This document shows, one piece after another, positions 30,859 to 41,446 of a stretch of DNA of 64,000 nucleotides. The stretch covers positions 372,001 to 436,000 of the forward strand of contig JAUKTV010000001.1 of assembly GCA_030549205.1 (NCBI GenBank). Direction: 5' to 3'. Each line of letters begins with the position of its first letter. The first letter of the stretch is position 1. The notes under the pieces were generated by a model. It was not told the origin of the DNA. It saw only the letters and a list, made by a program, of their open reading frames with translations, and searched no databases. The stretch comes from Apiosordaria backusii. Taxonomy: Eukaryota; Ascomycota; Sordariomycetes; Sordariales; Lasiosphaeriaceae. The translations under genes were made by a program, and so were the position numbers.

Positions 30859-33506
30859 ATGGCAACGCCGCCGTCCCATCGGCCTTTGAGGGCCCTTCTT
30901 CCCGCGGACACAGAGGGAACCGGGGGGGAACGTGGGGCCGCGGTGTCGTCTGCTTCGTCCAGTGTCGGACCTCGACCAACATCAGTCGAGCTAGCACCTC
31001 GGCGGCGGACCGCAAGAGCCGCATGTATTGAGTGTCGCAAGCGTAAAACAAAGGCAAGGAACCGTCACCACTGAAGAGCTGTGTTGTGTTCGAGTGAGTA
31101 TTCGCTAACTTGCGACTTGATCGGTGCCAGTGTACTGCTGAGCGGCCTCGTTGTAATGAATGTGCTCGCCGCAACTCAGACTGCGAATACGACGCAGGCG
31201 GAGATGAAACCCCAGGAAGGGCGCTGAAGCGACGTTTCGTTGATCTAGAGGACAAAGTAAACATTTACGAGCAGGTTTATGCCATCCTGAGGTCTCGTCC
31301 TCAACATGAGGCCAACTCCGTCTTCAAACGCATCCGAGTCGGTGACGATCCGCAGAGTATTCTTCGACATGTCGAGCACGGCGACCTTCTCCTGCAGCTC
31401 AGAGTTGTCCCAGAATCGCGATACCGATACGAGTTCCCCTTCATGTCCCCGCTCCCCGTCCGGCTTCAAACCAAAGACAATCCCTACTTAGGATCTCTCA
31501 TCTATGAGTGGGAGATCGAGCGGCCCGGTTCCCCCGCAAAGTCCCCGAAAGGAAAGGGCAAGCAACCGGAAGCGGCCCGATCAGCCAGTGAGGAGTCCAC
31601 CACCCACGGTCCCGGCCCCTACCTGAAGCCATTCCATGCCGCCGAAGTACATGATCCTCTGATCGACTCGGCTGAGCCGTCGAACTGGACCGAAGTCACG
31701 ACGGACAACACCCTTCTTCGAAGTCTTTTGCGGTCATATTTCCTCCATGAATACCAGTGGTTTTCAGCATTCCAAAAAGAGTACTTTCTCTCTGATATGA
31801 TTGCAGATCGCCGTCAGTTCTGCTCTCCTCTGCTCGTCAATGCTGTTCTTGCCCTTGCTTGTGTAAGTTGACCAGAACAGTGCCCAACACCCAAAGTTCT
31901 GCAGACAACTGACACAGGCAACCGACCCGCAGCATTGCCATCGCGATTTACCAGACCGAGCCGAGTTCTGGAACCCTCGAACACTCGGCTATGGCTTTCT
32001 CACCGAGGCCAAGAGGCACTGGGAGTTGGAACAAGCGGGGAGCAGAAGCAAACTCACGACCATCCAAGCCGCCATCATTCTAAACATTGTCTACAACTTA
32101 AATTCCATGGTCAAGCTTGGATGGCAGTACACACTTCAGGCGATCGACATGGCCCACAAGATGAAGTTGTTCAAGAAGCCCGAAAACTGGGACACGCTTA
32201 ATCCCAGGTTAAGGGCAAGCAGAGACTTCACCGCCTGGAGCCTATTTGGGTGGCAGAGGTATACGGTCGAACTTGTTCCATGGGCTATTAGCAAGTGCGA
32301 GCGCTAATGTGTCTTGTTGCAGTCATTGTACCTACCACTTGTTCGAGAAGCCACTCCTCGACAACCCCCCGGAAGTACCGCTCCCTGCTATCACAGAAGA
32401 TCCAAGTTGGTATGGCGAGGTCTGGCTCAAGTATCCGCTCGAAGGAATCCTATACCCGAGTCATTATGCAGAGTTCCACAAGGCCAAAACGGAGTTTCGA
32501 GTGATCTTAAACGACATCTCAAAGGTATTTCATGGGGAGCCTGGTCACAATCGATCACCACCACCCGAGTCCAAGATTGCTGAGCTGTACTGGAGATTGC
32601 AAGCATGGTATGCTGCGCTGCCCGAATCGCTCTCACCAAGAGCGATTGTGTTTACCGCGCAGATGAAGCTTCAGTAAGGTTCCCTATGCTCTGACTTTGT
32701 GCACGGTCCTAGACAGCTAACGTTATTGGTTCAGCATGCATTACCACCATGTCATCATCACCATGCTGCAGGGCCTCCTGACCAACGCACCAGACGTCTT
32801 GACTTCTACTTCGGCGGCATCTCCGACTCCAACTGCGGTTCCAGCACCGTCACAAAATATTCTTGCCATTTCTTCTCTTCTGAACAGCGACGCGCCATCA
32901 CAGCCGCCAGGACCACCCCTTCCGCCCCTCCAGGCCACCTTCTCGTTGCACCGGAACCACTACGAAACACTTCTCAGGCTTTATTACCTCCGCCACGGGT
33001 TTGAAGCCCTTGACACTTTTATCATGATGTCACTCATGACGATTGCGTTCATCACGACCAAAGAACTCGAAGCTATTCGTCTTTCTGCACAATCATCCTC
33101 TGAAGAGCAAAAACAATACGTCAACTCGTTACGAGCCACCCTTGTTCTCTGCGCCAAGGGTCTCTATGACCAAGGAAAAAGCTACTATCTTTCACAAACG
33201 GTCTTCCGTCTAGTTCGAAGTGGGATGCACGTCAATGAGAAGGAGCTGCTCCGTGAGTATGCCGCTCTGCCTGAGGAGGAGGATAGCAGGGATGCTAGGA
33301 TGAGGGAGAAACTGGCTCAAAGGCTGTGGCCGCATCCCCACCCCCGGGTCGAGCACGACAGCCAGGAAGACGTCGAGATGGAGCACGCACCCAGGACAGC
33401 AGCAGAGGGCCAAGAAGGGTGGAAAGTGTTGGATGGGTTGCTAAAGGAATATGGGGAGATCAGGATGGATGCTCCAGAGAGTGGCGACTCGGAAGATCAG
33501 GGGTAG
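30859..33506 (+). CDS. Zn2Cys6 transcription factor with fungal-specific TF domain, 5 exons
   Basis: Exons 30859-31053, 31131-31862, 31918-32258, 32323-32673 and 32735-33506 encode 796 aa. The zinc cluster (about residues 55-83) is ACIECRKRKTK joined to CTAERPRCNECARR and NSDCEYD, giving the C-x2-C-x6-C-x6-C-x2-C-x6-C pattern. It is split by an intron whose donor is AAG|GCAAGG and whose acceptor is GTGCCAG: no GT donor restores the cysteine spacing, so this is a GC-AG intron with a GCTAAC branch point. A linker/coiled helix (RRFVDLEDKVNIYEQV) follows. The middle homology region includes LVNAVLALAC, PDRAEFWNP, GYGFLTEAKRHWELE, IQAAIILNIVYNLN and FTAWSLFGWQ, typical of the fungal_trans domain family. 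A nuclear DNA-binding regulator; target genes cannot be inferred from the neighbours. Confidence 0.9.
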
Positions 33507-34116
33507 GTAGGTAGGTGACATGACCAGGTAAGTTCCATTATGAGATTTCGCGGTGAAAAAGTATAACAAAAATGTTGTTTAGGGCAATAAGAATTTCTGG
33601 TTTTGGAGAAGCTATTCAGACGCATGCCATCGTTCCGCACCGTGTTGTTGTTATCGCCGCCTAACTCCGTATCTCATCATCAACGGAGACCGAACGCGGA
33701 CGGCAGCTTTGGCCATGACTGTGGTGCCTGAACAAGCTCATCTGGTGCGCGCAGCACCATTGGCTCCTTCGATGTCAAAACCGGGGGTCATGGAACTTGT
33801 GTTCGCTACGCCATCATGACTGCCAATCACAGAAGGGGCTTCGGAAATAGTGCCCGTTCTTGCTTTTCTTGGCTCACATGGGCACCACCCAGCTGGGTAA
33901 GGGTCCAGGCTGCCAAAGAGAAAACAACCCCAGTGGCTCCCTGTTCGTATTTCGTGGGTTTCTCAGGCACCACCTCATCCATATCTCGTGTTGGTTCGCC
34001 TCACAGTCGTTCTTTTTGATTTTGAAGATTTGTCGCTCTTTTCTCTTCAATCCGCGCCGTCCATCATGTCAAGAAAGCATTGGCTTTTGCTTCATTGTGG
34101 GACTACAGCGCGCAAC
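33507..34116. other. Intergenic, 5' region of the aspartyl-protease-like gene
   Basis: No gene recognised. A TAGGTAGGTAGG run lies at 33505-33516. An in-frame ATG at 34066 is an alternative start for the downstream gene. Confidence 0.5.
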
Positions 34117-36314
34117 ATGGCGCCGATTTACACTCGCTTATCAACATTTGCTGTCTCACTCCTGGCAGCCAGCGCAACGACCGTCGCACACGTGCTTCTC
34201 CCCTTTTCACAACACCACGGACGTGAAGACCGGCTCTCAGCACGCAACGATGGCACAGCGCAGCTTTCACTGACCTCAGACTCGTATGCTTACGTCGTGA
34301 ATGCTGAGGTTGGGACGCCTGCGCAAAAGGTGAAGCTGCTGGTATCACCCAACGCCGGTGATTCTTGGGTGATTAGCAGCGAGGCATCCCAGTGTGAGGG
34401 GTATAGTCGGAGAAGGTATTGCTCTCAGTACAATGATGAGTACCCTTATGACCCAACCGAATGGGGCGATCCGGTTGGAACGCCATGCACTGACCAGAGA
34501 GTGGTTATTCAGGCAGGGAACTGCCCATGGGGAAGCTGTAAGTCGCCCTCTTTCTGCCATTTCCGCTCATCACGAACCCAACTCTCTGACTGTCGATTAT
34601 AGTCAATTCAAGCCTCTCTTCCACGTATCTGAGCGCCAACTATCGATATTCGAGCTTTTACCCCACAACAGTCGACGGCGCAAGCGTCAGCGGTTCTAAC
34701 ATCACGGATCATCTCAAAATAGGCGACATCACGGTTGAGGACTATCCAATGGGGCTGGTTACGTCTGCTGAGCGATATATTGGCGTACTCGGCCTTGGAT
34801 TCAACAGCTCTCAACAGATATATTCTTCATCAGGGTCATACTCGGCGGCCGGGTATACCAACTTTATTGACCGTCTCGTTCAGGCAGGCAGGAGCAAATC
34901 CCAGGCCTACAGCATTTGGCTGGACAGCCCCGAGGGGAAGTCTGGCGGACTGTTGTTTGGAGCAGTAGACAAGTCCAGACATACGGGCGATCTGGTGCGC
35001 ATCTCAGCACGGAATCAGTACCTCTCTTCGGGTCCGTGGGTATTCGGAACAGTTATCAACGGTATCAACGCGACTAACAATGGCAAGTCGTTGACTTCCA
35101 TTCGGACCAATGACTTTCCCTTCGACGTCACGATTGGCACGGGTGAAATCTACTCTTTCCTACCCAGTAGCATAGCGGATCAGATAGCCGAATCAGTTGG
35201 GGCGATTTTTAATAGCACCCTTGGCGGCTTCGTGATTTCCTGCGATGCGGGGAAGACCGACCCAGTGCAGTACGAAATCGAGATTGGAGGATCAGGGGGC
35301 CCGGTTCTCCATGTCGAGACGAGCGACCTCATCGTCCCGGCCAGCGTCTACGTCGGCCGCACCAGCAGCGACCCGAGACTCTCGGATCCACGAACCCAGA
35401 TGGCGGCAAGCAACCTTTGCTACTTTGGTATTCAGAAGCGAGTCAGCAGTTACAGCAGCTCCTCCTATAGAGATGGATCCTTAAACATCGGGAGCTCTCT
35501 CCTGCGGCGCAGCTACCTTGTTTTTGACCTCACCAATCAAGAGATTGCCATCGCGCAGACCAAGTTTCCCTCGGGGGGAGCAAAGCCTTCGCCGACAATC
35601 GTGCCCTTTGCTCGGCTGGGTGCCAAGGTGCCAGGTGCCAAATTCTTCAGGGCCGTTTGCACGACCCTTTACTGCGACAGCGATTCGACTGGCTATGATG
35701 ATGAAGACGACTATAACGGCAACACGAGCGATCCCGGATCCGGCTCCGGCTCAGACAGTCAAGAAGAAGCTGATGAGCGTCGATACTGGCAAACCGTGGC
35801 GATCGGCTTGGGTGTCGGCGGTGGTGTTTTGGTCCTCATTGCTATCGTTGCGGGCATCGTTGTGTGCAGGCGGATCCAGCGCGAGGATAAGGCTCTGGAT
35901 GAGGATGGAGAGCGAAGCGGTGCGGATTCTGGCGACGTGCCAGTGGCTGCCGCACACGCTGCGGCCACCAACAGACGGTCTTCGCCGCCGGTTGTTCCTA
36001 TGCCCGTGATTGAGGAGAAGCAGGAAACGCCGGCTGTCCCTGCAGCTGCGGGCCCAAATACGGATTCAACGCAACTGCCACCGCTCACCCAGCTACCGGC
36101 TTTGTCGGTATCTCCACCGCCCCCAGAGACCCAGACTTCGAACCGAAACTCGGCAGTGTCGGCGCTTTCTGAGGATCCGACCACGGCGCAAACACAGGCT
36201 GCAAGTACTCCTGCTCCAGCGTCAACAGAAACCGCACCACAACAACCGCCGACAGAAACACCACCGACAGCAAACACAGAAAAGGGTAAAGAGAAGGAGG
36301 TCCCTGGACAATGA
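34117..36314 (+). CDS. Pepsin-fold (A1-like) membrane protein lacking both catalytic Asp residues
   Basis: Exons 34117-34537 and 34603-36314 encode 710 aa; intron GTAAGT...TTATAG with a CTGAC branch. ATG 34117 opens a signal peptide (STFAVSLLAASATTVAHV). The A1 fold is evident from AYVVNAEVGTPAQKVKLLV, YIGVLGLGFN and YSIWLDSPEGKSGGLLFGAVD. The first catalytic motif (normally DTGS) is VSPNAGDSW, with Ser at the Asp position (about residue 77). The second (normally D-S/T-G-T) is VTIGTGEIYSFLP, with Gly in place of Asp. After a Gly/Ser/Asp-rich stalk comes one membrane helix (about residues 537-560, VGGGVLVLIAIVAGIVVC) and a long Pro/Thr/Ala-rich cytosolic tail. It is most likely a surface pseudo-protease with binding or sensing function rather than an enzyme. 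Confidence 0.85.
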
Positions 36315-36861
36315 CAACCGGGATCCCGGATGGCAATATGAAGCAATGTGCGATACCCAGTAGTTGATAGATAGTCTTAATTCGTAATGGAGATACCCCT
36401 TTTTTTCATGTCTGTCTGTCATGCGCGCACGGAACGATCCGCTTGCAACGTCATTGCATGAAAACTTTCTTCAAAAACAAGAACTACCAGGCTGATTACG
36501 TGTGTTTGTTCCCTTCATTGTCATTGTGTTTCAGACCAAAAACGCTGCTGTGGCTTTGCCTGCCCTTTCAGGGTCCAGCACTTCGTTACAAGTACTGACG
36601 TCATCCTGCCCTGTTCGTCGGCACCACCCACGTCAACGCCTTTTTCCCTTCCCAAGACCGTTGCATGTATAAAACCAACCGGTTCATCTCCTTGTGTTCC
36701 TGGTCCAAGACTTTCCAGGCTTAACCACTTTTTCTCCACAGCAACTCATCAGCCAATCCAGATATTCGCATCTGCACTACCACTTACACGCTTAACTGCC
36801 CCTCAACACCTAGCTTATTATCACCAACCAATAGGTAACAAACAAAGAAAAAAAAAAGAAA
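36315..36861. other. Intergenic, promoter of the small membrane protein
   Basis: Contains the TATA box listed next and pyrimidine-rich and A-rich leader sequence before ATG 36862. No further gene recognised. Confidence 0.5.
36668..36674 (+). promoter_or_regulatory. TATA box
   Basis: TATAAAA, about 190 nt upstream of the ATG at 36862. Confidence 0.4.
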
Positions 36862-37275
36862 ATGGCCATCACAAACGCCATCACCGACCTCGTCTCCTCC
36901 TTCTTCGAGCTCTTCTCCTCCCTCTTCCACACCGTCTACACCATCGCCCACTCCTTCATCGCCGGCATCTTGGGTCTCTTCAATGGCTTCTTCATCTTCA
37001 TCGGGGACATCTTCAAGGGCGTGTTTGACGTCGTCGGCGGCGTGGGGAGGTTCCTTGCCGGTAAGTCCTTTTGCTCTTTCCGCGCCTCCCTTGCTCCTTC
37101 GTTTGGTGGTGTTGCGGAGCATGAAGCTGATATTTGTGATTGCACAGGCAACATCGTCATCTTGGGCGTCATCGCTGCCGCTGGGTACGCCTACGTCCGG
37201 TTTGTGGGTCAGCAGACGGGCAGGTCGGGAAGACCCGTTGCCAATGGTGTTGGGAAGGGGTTGAAGACGCAGTAA
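36862..37275 (+). CDS. Small hydrophobic membrane protein, 108 aa
   Basis: Exons 36862-37060 and 37148-37275. The 87-nt intron (GTAAGT...TGCACAG) is a multiple of 3 without stops, so the unspliced frame is also open, but strong splice signals favour removal. The start lies in an AAAGAAA-ATG-GCC context typical of high expression. The protein is almost entirely helical and hydrophobic, with Phe-rich amphipathic pattern (DLVSSFFELFSSLFHTVYTI, GLFNGFFIFIGDIF), then a membrane helix NIVILGVIAAAGYAYVRF and a basic tail (RSGRPVANGVGKGLKTQ). No known domain was recognised. The TATA box and the start context suggest regulated, abundant expression. Confidence 0.75.
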   Translation: MAITNAITDLVSSFFELFSSLFHTVYTIAHSFIAGILGLFNGFFIFIGDIFKGVFDVVGGVGRFLAGKSFCSFRASLAPSFGGVAEHEADICDCTGNIVILGVIAAAGYAYVRFVGQQTGRSGRPVANGVGKGLKTQ

Positions 37276-37721
37276 ATTTGCCAACTTGTCAGAGACACTG
37301 TTGGGAAATGAAGGAATGACATAATGATAAGAAACACGAGGGGATAAAGATGGTTGTCTTTTTGGATTTCTGTTGACTGTATTATGGGACACTGTACGAC
37401 TATGGGATGGGGGCGGCTTCTTGTTTTGTTTTTTTAGTGATACCTCCTGTACGAACACGATGCTTATTACCTAACCAACGTTGATACCACAAATGCACAA
37501 GATTATATGTAACTAAGAGCACTGTGTTGATGAAACTAAGAACAAGTCGTAATGCCTATCCACCACCGGGATCGAAAGGTTCTATCTCAACAAACACCAA
37601 GAACCAGAAAAGTATATACAGTAATCATGCAAATGTTTTGCGCAACTCGATGTGACAAAACACACAATGTACCTAATAAGCGGAGTATCAAAACACAGAA
37701 AGCATGGGAAAAAAAAAAAAG

Positions 37722-37753
<32 letters not shown>

Positions 37754-37930
37754 AACGTGCCCGTCACCCATCCGCCATGTCTCCTGCTCTCCTTACACCA
37801 ATATATACATACCAGGTGTGCCAAGTCCCGCTCGCAATACCCTTCTATCTCCAGATGCCAAAATGCAATGCCCATCTCTGTCTCCCGTCTCTCTAACGCT
37901 CCTTCGCTATGCATGTAAGTCATCAAATAA
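37276..37930. other. Convergent 3' spacer
   Basis: Apart from the poly-A tract, no gene recognised. Confidence 0.5.
37709..37755. repeat. Poly-A tract
   Basis: A run of 12 A, one G, then about 30 A, ending with GAAA. It could be the tail of a retroposed copy or simple slippage. Length is unreliable in many sequencing methods. Confidence 0.7.
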
Positions 37931-40900
37931 TCAGTTCTCCAGCTGTGACTCCACCGCAGTCTCGTATTCATCCTCGCCCTTGCCCTTCTGCACAATTACT
38001 GGGTATTTGGCCATCCCATCATCCTCCTTCTTCTCCTTCTCTTCCTCACTACTCTCACTGCTGCTGCCACTGCTGCTCTCGCTTCCGCTCCCCTTCTTAC
38101 TCTTCCTCTTCTTCTTCCTCTCCTTCTTCTTTCTCTTCTCAACCTCGCTGTCTCCCTCATACGCCGCCTCCTCCTTTTCTGTCTCTTCGTCCCTGTGTAC
38201 CTTGGTGCTCCGGGCTCCACCGGCGTTAGCCTGGGCGTTATCCAGGTCAACCCCTCCCTTCTCGCCCATGCCACCCTCGCCAAGCTCACCACCCTCCATA
38301 ACAACCCGCAACTCCAAGTCCTCATCCTTGGAGTAGACTCTCAGGCCAACCACGCAAATGGCGTTCCACGGATCAGACTCGTTCTCATCTTCGGTCTCGT
38401 CACGGTACTTGCTCACCGCGGCTTGACCAGGAGGAGGCGGGGCGGCCATGCGCGGCTTACGCGTCATGTCGTCGCTGCTGTAGAGCGCTTCCCAGTCTTC
38501 CACCGGGGATGCGCTCGACTCGCCGTCCGAGGTCACGTACATATTGGGTGATTTCTTCTGCTGTGCGGGAGGTGGCGGGGGAGGCTTGGATGAAGAAGCT
38601 GCAGATGAAGGGGAGGAGGGCCGGTCGAGGCAGGTGCGGACCCTGAAGAAGCAGTCTTGTCTTCATCCTTGGACTTGGACTTGTCGGTATCAGGGGTCGC
38701 GGCATCACTCTTGGGTGTGAGTTGTGGGGTGCCCGAGGACTCCGAGCTGGCTGCCGAGGATGTTTCCGCATCCTTTTCCTTGGGCTTCTCCTCGCCCTTG
38801 GGCGTCTCGGGCTTGTTCTCTTCCTTGTCTTGGTCCTTGTCCTTATTCTTGTCTTCTGTTTTGTCGTCAGCCTTGTCCTTTGATGAAGTCTCAGTCGGCT
38901 CCTTCTTCTCGGCAGGCGTCCTCTCGGTTTCGTCCCCGGAAAGCCCCGAGGCTTCGTGTTCTGTCTTCTCGAGAGAAGGAGTCTCCGAGGGAGTGGCGAG
39001 TGGGGTATCTTCACCTTCATCGTCGGAACTCTTCGCATCATCATCTACTACTGGCGGTGTGTCGTCCTTGGCAAGTTTCTCGGCCGCCTTCTCAGCTTCC
39101 TTCTCATCCTGGCCGTCGACCTTGGTGTCTGCGGCCTTGTCATCAGGCTTCGCGTCCTTGACCTCAGCAGTCTTTTCCTCGGAAGAAGCTTCGGTCTTGT
39201 CCTTGGGGTTATCCTTGGTATTCGAGTCATCCTCAGCCTTGGAGGCATCCTTGACTTTGACCTCAGCCGTCTTCTCTTCCTTGGGGGCATTTTCAGTCTG
39301 AACACTAGCATCCTTAGGCTTCAACTCTTCTTCCGCGCGCTTCTTAGCCTCACGGGCGGCTTGCTTAGCCTCGAGCTTCTTATTGTTCTTGCGACCTTGC
39401 TTCTTGGTAATCTCCCGGTTGAGGTGACGCTTCTCCCAATTCCTGCGGCGCTCTTTGACACGAGCCTCGCTCGCCTTCTTCTGGTCTGCCTTCTTACGAA
39501 GCTTCTTGACAGCTTCCAGATGGGCAGCGGCTTTGCTGTGAGCCAGATCATAGGCATAACCAACCTGGGCGAGCTTTTCGTTCTCGGTGCGTTTCTTGCA
39601 CTCGCGCTTGACTACCTCCTCGATACTCGGAGCATCGGGATCACGTTCACCAACGGCACTGATGAACACGCTGTAGTTTCCAGGCAGCATGCTGGGAAGT
39701 TCGATAGAGACCGAGCGATCCATGAGGTAGTTGCCGTGGCTGCGCACAATGTAGTCTTCTGGGTCCGGCCGATTCTGCTCGTGAAGTCGGAACTGCAGTC
39801 GGAACGAGTACTGACCATGCAGGCCCTTGAAGTAGCGATTGTCAAGCTGGCTCAGAACAATCACAAGCGGTGACTCCTTGGTCAGCTTGATGTGGAACTT
39901 CTCGTTGTACTGTGGCTTCCACGGCACTTCGACACCGATCCATCTCTGGCAGCAACGCCAATCTTTCTCGCGGAAAAGACGGGTTCGATCAAAGTGCTGA
40001 TACTTGCGAAGTAGATCCTCATACGAGATCCAGAAGACGCTGTCGCTGCCGAAATGGTGACCGAGCTCTTCCTGAACCTCGGTGGTCCACTCTTTGGATC
40101 CATCAGACCACGCGCCCTCCCAAATACCTTTCTTGGTCTTACCCCAAGGGTTTCTGAGTTTGAGAAGACGAGTTCCGTTCTTGAGGGTGCGGGCTTCCAT
40201 CACCACATAGGCATGGCCTTCCGAGATGCCGTCGCGGTCGCCATATCCACCGTCAAGAAGACCGGTGCTGCAGCCGAAAAGGAACTCTTCGTTGACACGG
40301 CTCAGTTCGTTCTCCCAGAAGCCATCAAGGTCCAAGATGTCGGATGCCAAGAGCTCGGTTGTGACACCACCAGAAAGGTCTTCCAAGCCCTCACCAATCC
40401 ATCCTCCAGCCAAGGACGCGTAGTCGCCATGGGCTTTAGCATATGCCTTCTCGATAAGTGGCACCCAAGTCTCGTTTTGGTCTTTGCACTGTGCAAAAAA
40501 CAAGGCTTTGGACCCTGTCTGGTAGGTCTGTCGGTACACTCGCTCGACGTCCTCGCGGTCAATCTGCTGCAATAGATCACGCTGCATGCTAGGAGAGTCC
40601 CAGCAGGGTGATTTGAGGAACAGTTTGTCGTCAATGATGGAGTAAATCCACTCGCCATCTAGGATTGTTATTAGTCGGTGGTAGGCAAAGAGGGCGATAG
40701 CGTTGAACTCACCTCTGTAAAAGACAAAGCCGTAGATACCGATACGGGTATCGTACTCGACACAGATGCGCTTGATCCCATCCTCCACATTGGCAAGCCC
40801 CGAAAAACTGGCCATCAGCCAACAATCGCCAAGACTTCCTTGCTTGACGTCGTTCCCGCTCAGATTGGCCATGAATGTTGGCTTCTCGAAGATCTCGTGG

Positions 40901-41446
40901 ACTCGCTTGACGGCCTTGGGAACAACGGAGCTGGGGTTAAGCATAGTTGACATACTGAGGTCGTATTTGGTGCGACCTAGGGTGTTGAGGGTATGGCCCT
41001 TTTCCATCTTCAGGTCCCAGTCCTGACAAGGAAGATATCAGCATGTGTTTTGTTTAAGCGCTTTCAACAGATGCAGTGCTACTCACCAAGTCCCAGCCGG
41101 GATCCCGATACCGCATGTTTACCCTGCGGCATTCTTGTATGATTTTCTGCACCTTCCGTCTACATTCTGAGGCAGCACGCTCGTATCCGGCGCTGAGAAG
41201 CTCGTTGGATCGTTCGGAAATCGTGGGGGGGAGGACTGGATCGAAGGGCAAGACAGCTACTGCCTTGTTAAACCGCTTGGTGCTGAACCGTTTCCATATC
41301 CGGTTGATGCTCTGCTGAGGCGGCACTCTGCGCTTCTTCTTCTTTTTGTTGGCATCGCTCGTGCTTGTCGTGGCCGGAACCGCTGCCTTGTGCTTGCGAT
41401 AACTGTAGTAGTCGTCCGTCCCCGACGAAGACGAATAGCCATGCAT
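37931..41446 (-). CDS. Calpain-like cysteine protease; C-terminal part displaced by a frame break
   Basis: Exons 41446-41087, 41022-40713 and 40658 onward, with introns GTGAGT...TTGTCAG and GTGAGT...TCCTAG. The main frame runs to a stop at 38533 (931 aa). The catalytic triad is visible: Cys about 187 in QGSLGDCWLMAS, His in ISEGHAYVVMEA, Asn in LRNPWG. A C2-like domain follows (PLVIVLSQLDNRYF, GNYSVFISAVGERDPDAP), then a coiled coil with Lys/Arg repeats and a long acidic/Lys-rich low-complexity region (about 600-900). The natural C-terminus (NMYVTSDGESSASPVEDWEA to 37931, with DPWNAICVVGLRVYSKDE) lies in a frame one base off, and the switch falls near a C-rich run at about 38600-38625. No intron fits. 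The full protein would be about 1,130 aa. Calpains are Ca2+-regulated cytosolic proteases, but Ca2+ dependence is not shown here. Confidence 0.85.

Noticed and set aside
35759..36346. Minus-strand ORF of 195 codons opposite the pseudo-protease tail
   Set aside because: It is a shadow of the Pro/Thr/Ala-rich coding sequence on the plus strand.
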